The notes under the pieces: model-generated
What the model saw: the letters and a program-made list of their open reading frames with translations, nothing else
The model's database searches: none
What the model was told of the DNA's origin: nothing
Assembly (NCBI GenBank): GCA_963576735.1
Contig: OY755188.1
Location: forward strand, 14,124,323-14,188,322
Origin: Bedellia somnulentella
Taxonomy: Eukaryota > Arthropoda > Insecta > Lepidoptera > Bedelliidae
Direction: 5' to 3'
DNA: 64,000 nt
Shown here: positions 57,670-64,000 of the stretch, piece by piece
How positions within the stretch are numbered: position 1 is the first letter of the stretch
Layout of the letters: the number at the start of each line of letters is the position of its first letter
Translations under genes and position numbers: made by a program

Positions 57670-60600
57670 TAGCTGTGTAGTGTCGGCATAGCTGTGTAGT
57701 GTCGGCATAGAATAGCACTACCCCATCTCTTCCCGTGGGTGTCGTAGAAGTCGACTAAGGGAAAAGGGCTTTTTCATCTTAGCCCCCACACCAATCCAAG
57801 GTCTGCCGTGCCGAGGGATGCGTGGCCAGGGGTGAGCCTGGTCGTTAGCGTGCCGCCGTCCCGGAGCCTGGTGAACTCCGGGTACTAAATAACCTTACCT
57901 AGTCAAGCGGGGCTCTGGCTAGGCGGACAGTATATTTCCCTTGCTTTCCGTGGGAACCAAATGTGTTTACAAACAATTAAACGCGGTGGCGGCGATGTGG
58001 CTCGCCACTCATCACGCCGTGGTTCCTCACGGGGCGAAAAGTGGGCTAAAGAGACCCGCTTTAGTACGATGAATGTGTGTGGAGGGATGCATGAAAAATT
58101 AGATGAAGTATGTTTGATTATGGAAGAAAGAAAACTAGATTTTCTTTGTGTAAATGAAACGAAGCGCAAGGGAAAAGAGGTTTCACAACTTGGCCCATTT
58201 ACAGCTATCTGGTCAGGAGTTGCCGAGAGTGACAGAGCTTGCCAAGGCGTGGGACTTCTGATATCTGAAAGGATGGCTAAGTGCATGAAAGATTATGCGT
58301 GTGTGAGTCCAAGGCTCCTATGGATAAAGGTGAAGTTAGGGCTTGTCCGGATGCGCATAATTTGCGTGTATGCTCCGGACATGTCTAGATCACTATCCGA
58401 GAGGGAGGAGTTTTGGAATCTGTTAGACGATGTTGCGAATGGGTGTGATGAAAATGAGAAAATTGTTATGTTAGGAGATTTTAATGGTTGGGTTGGTGTG
58501 TCACGCAACGGTTGTGAAAGAGTTTTAGGAAAGTTTGGTGATAAAAGAGTGAACGAGAATGGTGAGAAAGTGATTGATGTATGTTTGGAGAGGAATCTTT
58601 GTGTTACGAACACGTTGTTTGAACACAAAGATATCCATATGTATACTAGACAGAGGGGAAGCGAGAGAAGTATGATAGATTTTGTGGTAGTGGATGAAAG
58701 GCTAAGAGCAAAGGTTGTTGACACCAGAGTCCATAGGGGCATTAACGTTGGCACAGATCACTTTCTCGTTATATCACGATTTAGGGGTCTGTGCACGCGT
58801 TGGCGTCACAGGCCTAAAGTGTCAACAACGGATTTTGCGAGAATAAAAGTGGAGAAATTGGAAGAGGATGAAAATATTAGAGATGAATATATGAAGAAAT
58901 TGGACGACAGGCTAAGTTGCGTGGAGATGAAGGATGAATTGGAAATAGAAGAAGTATGGGATGTGCTCAAATCGTCAATGGTTGAATGTGCGACGGAAGT
59001 ATGTGGATTGAGTAAAAGAGCAAATAGACCACCAACTAGTTGGTGGGATAAAGATGTGAAAGAGGCAGTTGGAGATAAGAAGAAAGCTTGGTTAGATTTA
59101 CTAGCGATTAAAGCTAGTAAACGAATGGATGCGAGAGTAACAGATGATGTAGTGAAGAATAGTGAAGATGAATATAAGAGAGTTAAGAATGAGGTTAAGA
59201 AGAAAATAGAAAAGAAAAAGCGTGATCTGATAGAATGGTGTGAGAGGAAACTCTCCGATAATTTCCGGAATAACCAAAAGTTGTTCTGGAAATATATCCG
59301 GAAAGAAAAGGGAGTTTCCCAAAACACGAGAGTGAATGTTGTGAGAGATGAACAGGGTGAATTGGCGACGGATGAAAGTAGCATAAGACGAGTATGGAAG
59401 AACTATTTTGAGGGACTCTTTGAAAAAGAGGATACATCCATTTCTTCGCCAATCGGCAGTAATGTTGATTGGAACGACGTTATGGGTGACTTTAGTGACA
59501 GTGAGATCAGTATGGAAGAAATAATGAAAGCAATGAAAAGTATGAAACTAGGGAAAGCGGCAGGGTATGACAGGATAAACACTGAAATGCTGAGGGCTGG
59601 TAAAGGGGTGGTGGCTTCCTGGTTGTACTTCCTTTTCCAAAAATGCTGGTCGAGTGGCAAAGTGCCACAAGACTGGTGCAAAGCGGTAATTGTGCCTTTA
59701 TATAAAGGAAAGGGGTCACACCAGGAGGCTAGAAACTACCGTGGAATTAGCCTACTCAGCATTGTCGGTAAATTGTATGCAAAGGTTTTGATTGAAAGAG
59801 TGATGAATGAAACGGAAGATAAAATTTGGGATGTGCAAGCAGGATTTAGAAAGGGAATGGGATGTATGGACCAAATCTTCTCTTTAAGGAGCATCACCGA
59901 AAAGTTCTTAGCTAAGAACCGAAAGGTGTATTGCTCCTTCATTGATTTAGAGAAGGCGTATGATAGGGTGGTAAGAAAGTGTTTATGGGAGGTGTTATCC
60001 AAGTTCGGTTTGGGGAGTCGACTTATACGTGCACTGGTATCACTCTATGAGGATTCCAGTGCATGTGTGAGAGTAAACGGGGAAAATACTGACTGGTTCG
60101 GGATCTCTCGGGGTGTCCGACAGGGTTGTGTAGCTTCCCCGTGGCTCTTCAATTTGTTCATGGATGACTGTTTAACAGAGTTGCGTGAAAGTGATTATGG
60201 ATTGAGAATGGGTGGATTCATCATTAAATGCCTCTTATATGCCGACGATCAAGTGCTACTTGCATCATCGGTGGAAGAGCTGCAAGAGATGATGAATATT
60301 GCATGTGCGTCTTTTGAGAAAAAGGGAATGAGGGTGAATGTGGATAAAACAAAAACTATGGTTTTTGAGAGAGAGGTGAATATGACCGAATGCGTGATTG
60401 AGATTAATGGTAAGAAAGTGGAACAAGTGAAAGAGTTTGTATATTTGGGGAGTTTGTTTACTAGGGATGGAAAGTGTGATGAAGATATCGAGAGAAGAGT
60501 GAAAAAGGGTAATGCGGTAAATGGAGCACTGGATAGTCTAATGTCTAGTCAGTCGGTGTCTGCAAAGGCCCGAATGGCTGTGCATGATGCTGTCCTCGTT

Positions 60601-61093
60601 CCTACGCTTATGTATGGCAGTGAATGTTGGGTGTGGCAGAAGAAGCATGAAAGTAGAGTGAATGCAGTAGAAATGAGATCCCTCAGAAAAGTGTGTAATG
60701 TAAGGTTATGTGATCGTGTGAGGAATGATGTGATTCGTGAAAGGTGTGGTGTAAAAGATGATATTGTAAGAAAGATAGAAAAAGGAATGTTGAGATGGTT
60801 TGGGCACATAGAGAGGATGGATGACAGTAAATTGGTGAAAGAGATATATAGAGCCAATGTGGAAGGTAATGTTAGTAGAGGACGACCTCGGAGGACACAT
60901 TTGGATCAAATAGAACATGTGCTCAAAAAGGCAGGTGTCCGCAGTATGAAGAATAAAAGAGCATGTATGAAAAGATTGATGGATGTAAACGAAGCCAGAG
61001 AGGTTTGCCAGGATCGTACAAAGTGGCGATCGATAGTCTCTGCCTACCCCAATGGGAACTAACGGCGTGAGAATATGTATGTATGTATGTATG
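57670..61093 (+). mobile_element. RTE-clade LINE, full length, recent insertion
   Basis: 3424 bp, flanked by the exact 11-bp repeat TCTCTATCACC (57659-57669 and 61094-61104). It has a 291-bp 5' UTR, one uninterrupted ORF, a 3' region of about 30 bases and an (ATGT)n tail. The first 19 bases (TAGCTGTGTAGTGTCGGCA) occur twice in tandem. The 5' 100 bases and the GCCGTGAG/ATATGTATG end are shared with RTE-mini. Only tail-proximal fragments of it are found elsewhere in the window. Confidence 0.93.
57961..61062 (+). CDS. RTE endonuclease-reverse transcriptase (1033 aa)
   Basis: It nicks the target DNA and reverse-transcribes its RNA there. Residues 34-270 form the apurinic-like endonuclease: N38, E66 (VNETK), GDFN at 172-175, and T265-D266-H267. 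The reverse transcriptase covers about 510-800: VPLYKGKGSHQEARNYRGIS, QAGFRKG, FIDLEKAYDR (D662), GVRQGCVASPWLFNLFMDD and YADD (760-763). The C-terminal part (LMYGSECWVWQ, RWFGHIERMDDSKLVKEIY, GRPRRTHLDQIE) is typical of RTE elements. There is no separate gag-like ORF and no zinc knuckle. All catalytic residues are intact and there is no stop, so the protein may be active. The first ATG is used; a start at residue 37 would still keep the endonuclease. Confidence 0.93.
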   Translation: MCLQTIKRGGGDVARHSSRRGSSRGEKWAKETRFSTMNVCGGMHEKLDEVCLIMEERKLDFLCVNETKRKGKEVSQLGPFTAIWSGVAESDRACQGVGLLISERMAKCMKDYACVSPRLLWIKVKLGLVRMRIICVYAPDMSRSLSEREEFWNLLDDVANGCDENEKIVMLGDFNGWVGVSRNGCERVLGKFGDKRVNENGEKVIDVCLERNLCVTNTLFEHKDIHMYTRQRGSERSMIDFVVVDERLRAKVVDTRVHRGINVGTDHFLVISRFRGLCTRWRHRPKVSTTDFARIKVEKLEEDENIRDEYMKKLDDRLSCVEMKDELEIEEVWDVLKSSMVECATEVCGLSKRANRPPTSWWDKDVKEAVGDKKKAWLDLLAIKASKRMDARVTDDVVKNSEDEYKRVKNEVKKKIEKKKRDLIEWCERKLSDNFRNNQKLFWKYIRKEKGVSQNTRVNVVRDEQGELATDESSIRRVWKNYFEGLFEKEDTSISSPIGSNVDWNDVMGDFSDSEISMEEIMKAMKSMKLGKAAGYDRINTEMLRAGKGVVASWLYFLFQKCWSSGKVPQDWCKAVIVPLYKGKGSHQEARNYRGISLLSIVGKLYAKVLIERVMNETEDKIWDVQAGFRKGMGCMDQIFSLRSITEKFLAKNRKVYCSFIDLEKAYDRVVRKCLWEVLSKFGLGSRLIRALVSLYEDSSACVRVNGENTDWFGISRGVRQGCVASPWLFNLFMDDCLTELRESDYGLRMGGFIIKCLLYADDQVLLASSVEELQEMMNIACASFEKKGMRVNVDKTKTMVFEREVNMTECVIEINGKKVEQVKEFVYLGSLFTRDGKCDEDIERRVKKGNAVNGALDSLMSSQSVSAKARMAVHDAVLVPTLMYGSECWVWQKKHESRVNAVEMRSLRKVCNVRLCDRVRNDVIRERCGVKDDIVRKIEKGMLRWFGHIERMDDSKLVKEIYRANVEGNVSRGRPRRTHLDQIEHVLKKAGVRSMKNKRACMKRLMDVNEAREVCQDRTKWRSIVSAYPNGN

Positions 61094-61104
61094 TCTCTAT
61101 CACC

Positions 61105-62060
61105 GGAACAGTAGTTGCAATTATTCACGATTTAAAATAGTTTTTTTTTTTCATTTTATTTGAAACAAAATAGATTAGACGAGTATAAAAAAGTAATCCC
61201 ACCAAAATAATTTTTATATTAAATGTTGCCAAGATGAGACCATATGACTTTACAAAAAGTTATCATATCTCATATAGAGCCAAGATTCTAACTCTTCAAC
61301 AGGCCCTAACTCTACAAGGACTATCTTCACTAACTCTTTACCAGTGTGAAAAGTAATAGTAAAATCATTACAACTTCCCTCACTACAAATTAATTAAGTC
61401 AATCTGCTAGAGATTGAAAAGCTCTTTTTAAACTTGTTTACTCGTAGAATCCTATTGGAACATCATTCATATCTATCGGCTTCATGCTAGTTTACTTTCT
61501 AGGAGGCCTAGCTACCCTGAGTAATAACTCTTTCTGGTACGTGGCCACCACTCCAACAGAACAACTATAAAACAACAACAACTTTTCTTATAAGAAACAG
61601 TTATATTAGCTGGCTGAACTAAGACTAAGTAAAAACTGTAGACCAAGCGCGCAGAACATCCATTTGGCGTCCTCATAATTTCAAAGAACCTAGCCCAGAA
61701 TTCACATTTGTCATCAAAGAGTATCTTGGATTGAGACGCCTAGATGTGTAAAAAATATACTGGCTTGGCACACACGCACAAATGTTCCATTTTCAAATTT
61801 GCGTCATATCACTGTTTTCAATTATTTATTATTTATTTTATGTAACAGTAATATTTATTTTATGTAACAGTAATATTGATCCAATAAAGAACGTCAGTTT
61901 CATCTGACAAATTGTGATGGATCGGTTGTATGTATCCAACTTAATTGCACTCAATAGATACCATTAAATTGAACATCCATTAAGCTGTTTCAATCATTCT
62001 GAAGGGCTTAGATCTGACATTTAGGATGAGCTAAATCAATTCCAATGTGTATGTATGTAT
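61105..62060. other. no gene or known repeat seen
   Basis: Only a 22-bp two-unit direct repeat (TTTATTTTATGTAACAGTAA) near 61835-61880 stands out. Confidence 0.4.
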
Positions 62061-62068
62061 GTATATAA

Positions 62069-62150
62069 GTGGTGTAGTATTGGCTTAGAATACCGCTGCA
62101 CTCTTTCTTCCTGAGGTTGGTTCGTAAGAGGCGAATAAGGGCAGTAATGG
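62069..62150 (+). repeat. RTE-mini 5' fragment
   Basis: GTGGTGTAGTATTGGCTTAG, then TTCTTCCTGAGGTTGG and AAGAGGCGAATAAGG; the rest is lost. Confidence 0.5.
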
Positions 62151-62260
62151 GGGTCCATATTGGCTCACATAAAACTCTAAATCATGTTTGTTGTCTTTCT
62201 AACGATTTGTGTTCATAATAATCACTCTTCATAATTTTATTTGTCATCCTTTTTTTTATA

Positions 62261-62638
62261 TCCACAGCCGTGATAGCCCAGTGGGTAGAACACTCGGTTA
62301 ACGTGCAAGCGACTAGTGTTCAAATCCCGGGTCGGGGCCTACACCAATTTGTCTTTTCTAAAGACATATGTGTGGTTAATTTATCATGGTTGTTAACGGT
62401 GAGGGAAAACATCGTGAGGAAACCCACATGGCTGAGTTGTACTTAGTCATGTGACAGTGTATTCGTACAAAACGGCGATAGGCCTGCCCCCTATCACGTG
62501 AGTACACTGTCCATGCAAAACGTGGGTACTCTGAACACCAGGTGACAAAGTCACGTGATGTTCAGAAGTATTAGTACCTCTGCCAACCCCTTCGGGGATA
62601 TGCGGCGTGAAAGTTTATGCTTTATGCTTATGCTTATG
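62261..62638 (+). repeat. SINE family A, complete
   Basis: Full head, body and TTATGC-type tail; CCTTTTTTTTAT and CCTTTTTTTAT on the two sides look like the target duplication. Confidence 0.8.
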
Positions 62639-62639
62639 C

Positions 62640-63025
62640 CTTTTTTTATTATTATATTATTAAGCAGTTTGTGATCATACTTTTCTTATTTATAATGTTA
62701 CTACCAAGATTTTTGTTGAAACTATATTTTTTTTCAAGAACTTTTTTCTTCATAACATTTAATGATCATATTGTTCTAATTAATTAATATTGTTACTAGA
62801 ACAATATTGACTGTTATGTTTTAAATATTGAATAAGAATAATATTATTTTAATAAAATAATTTACTATATACTGAAAATAAAGATAATGCGTTTAAGGTG
62901 AGCTCCGCTGCGCTTCGCTCGCTCGTTTAATACATAACCTAACCTAGCTAAATACTCGTATGACCAAACTTTTCTTCGTCTGCAGTGATTGTTTTTTTAT
63001 ATATATTATTTTAAGTAAGAAAAAG
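62640..63025. other. no gene or known repeat seen
   Basis: AT-rich sequence; nothing supported. Confidence 0.4.
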
Positions 63026-63029
63026 CCCA

Positions 63030-63143
63030 CCCTAGTACTACAGTTTTACAATCTCTTCCCCACTCAGGCACCAAAAGTAGCTAACGAGTCTCTTATTGAG
63101 CCAATTATCTAGCCAGTATGTTTCGGGAGTTAAAGCCATGAGT
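63030..63143 (+). repeat. RTE-mini 3' part, degraded
   Basis: ACAATCTCTTCCCCACTCAG, ACCAAAAGTAGCTAACGAG and AAAGCCATGAGTATAGAATA. Confidence 0.5.
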
Positions 63144-63290
63144 ATAGAATAGAATAGAATAGAAAACTCTTTATTGCACATCAAAAAGGAGAAACATTTA
63201 CAAATAAACAGAATTAAATAACAAAAGTACAATTGGCGGTCTTATCACTAAAAGCGATCTCTTCCAGACAACCTTTGAATGAAGAGGTCA
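63144..63290 (-). repeat. LINE 3' UTR fragment
   Basis: GTTGTCTGGAAGAGATCGCT through TGTGCAATAAAGAGTTTTCT on the minus strand, ending in a TATTC repeat. Same family as 22420-22555. Confidence 0.6.
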
Positions 63291-63304
63291 ATAAATTATA
63301 TAAT

Positions 63305-63953
63305 ACTAGCGACCCGCCCCGGCTTCGCACGGGTGCAATGCAAAATATACCTACTACAGAATGTCCTTATACACAACGTTCACAGCTTTTTTGTCATTAG
63401 CCAATACAAACATGTTTTGCTTAGACGTTACTCTTGACAGCGCGACATATAATTGGCCATGTGAAAAACACTCAACACTCAAGTCTAATCCTGCAACGTT
63501 AAAAGTTTGACCCCGCGATTTATTAATGGTCATTGCAAAAGACATCTTTACCGGAAATTGTAGGCGTTTAAATTGGAACGGTAAATCTGATGGTATCAGA
63601 GGAATTCGGGGAATTAGTACATCTTCTCCGGTACCACATCCGGTGAGTATTGTGCACTCTATTATGAATTTTTTTAGTGATTTCACCAGCAAACGTGTGC
63701 CATTGCAGAGCTTAGGAGGATTCAGATTTCTTAATAAAATAACAGGACAACCTACTTTCAATTCCATTTTATGAGGAAGGAGTCCAGAAGGGTTCAAAGA
63801 ATTAAGAAATGATCGCTGCAAATCATAAAGTGCTATAAGGCGAAGCGCGGCCATCGACGCGCTATTTATAGGCACGCGCCGCCCGGCGCAAACAACTACG
63901 ACCCTGCATTTTAAATTTGTAATATCTTCGGTAATATTCACTTAAATTACATG
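63305..63953 (-). mobile_element. Helitron 3' end with helicase remnant
   Basis: The minus strand ends CGTGCGAAGCCGGGGCGGGT then CGCTAG before T, the 3' terminus of a Helitron, preceded by a helicase fragment. Similar CGTGCGAAGC.GGG ends mark the six non-autonomous copies in the window, so this may be the autonomous relative. It probably continues past 63953. Confidence 0.75.
63354..63941 (-). CDS. Helitron PIF1-like helicase, C-terminal part
   Basis: About 195 residues without an internal stop, reaching TAA or TGA just upstream of the Helitron 3' end. Visible motifs are LMLKVGCPVILLRNLNPPK-like (MELKVGCPVILLRNLNPP), LCNGTRLLV, FPVKMSFAMTINKSRGQTFN (helicase motif with the conserved K-S-G-Q-T) and HGQLYVALSRV, all typical of PIF1-like helicases of the Rep/helicase protein. 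The Rep and Walker parts would be upstream on the minus strand at higher coordinates. The stated start is only the first Met of the visible open frame; the real protein is much longer, and whether the copy is intact cannot be judged here. Confidence 0.75.
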   Translation of the reverse strand: MNITEDITNLKCRVVVVCAGRRVPINSASMAALRLIALYDLQRSFLNSLNPSGLLPHKMELKVGCPVILLRNLNPPKLCNGTRLLVKSLKKFIIECTILTGCGTGEDVLIPRIPLIPSDLPFQFKRLQFPVKMSFAMTINKSRGQTFNVAGLDLSVECFSHGQLYVALSRVTSKQNMFVLANDKKAVNVVYKDIL

Positions 63954-64000
63954 CTGTAAAAAGCATATTGATCTATAATAAATGCACAATTTATTTAAGG

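Noticed and set aside
58293..61128. Many minus-strand ORFs across the RTE
   Set aside because: Shadows of the 1033-codon plus-strand frame with no domain content.
63526..63774. 82-codon plus-strand ORF
   Set aside because: Antisense to the Helitron helicase fragment.

Overview
The window is eukaryotic, AT-rich, and looks like a piece of a lepidopteran (butterfly or moth) genome. Signs of this are GT-AG introns, a single conserved metazoan gene spread over more than 32 kb, and a dense load of insect-type transposable elements: RTE-clade LINEs, tRNA-headed SINEs, Helitrons, a mariner, MITEs, and LTR remnants. No species can be named from the sequence alone.

The one clear cellular gene is a TMEM151-family transmembrane protein on the minus strand. 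Seven coding exons can be joined in frame with consensus splice sites: 36205-36353, 20924-21127, 15697-15781, 6372-6537, 5699-5822, 5255-5375 and 4076-4969. Together they encode about 580 residues up to the stop codon. The exon carrying the start codon was not found and lies upstream (above 36353 or outside the window). Introns 1 to 3 are about 15.1, 5.1 and 9.2 kb and are filled with mobile elements; the last three are short.

Region by region. 1-1060 holds LINE and RTE debris. 1061-4075 is the AT-rich flank downstream of TMEM151. 4076-36353 is TMEM151 with its repeat-filled introns. These contain three full-length Helitron copies plus one inverted copy, a second Helitron type, many SINEs, a degenerate four-copy local repeat (7.7-11.4 kb), a LINE fragment with an 11-bp target duplication (27.9 kb), a miniature LTR retrotransposon with near-identical LTRs (30.8-31.6 kb), and a 464-bp palindrome with a tRNA-like sequence in each arm (33.5-34.0 kb). 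36.4-57.6 kb is repeat-rich: a dead DD34D mariner at 41.0-42.4 kb, a Helitron split by a 2.5-kb element with 8-bp target duplications at 47.7-51.3 kb, a 41-bp minisatellite at 52.8 kb, and a second copy of a 440-bp MITE at 55.2 kb. 57670-61093 is a complete, apparently intact RTE-type LINE with one 1033-residue ORF and an 11-bp target duplication. The last 700 bp carry the 3' end of a Helitron with the C-terminal part of its helicase.

The elements form a linked system. The RTE and the most abundant short repeat (about 250 bp, here called RTE-mini, over 30 copies or fragments) share both their 5' start and their (ATGT)n 3' end, and many RTE-mini copies have clean 7-13 bp target duplications. 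This fits a non-autonomous derivative moved by the RTE protein. The coordinates of many insertions are fixed by target duplications read directly from the sequence, so their nesting order can be worked out.
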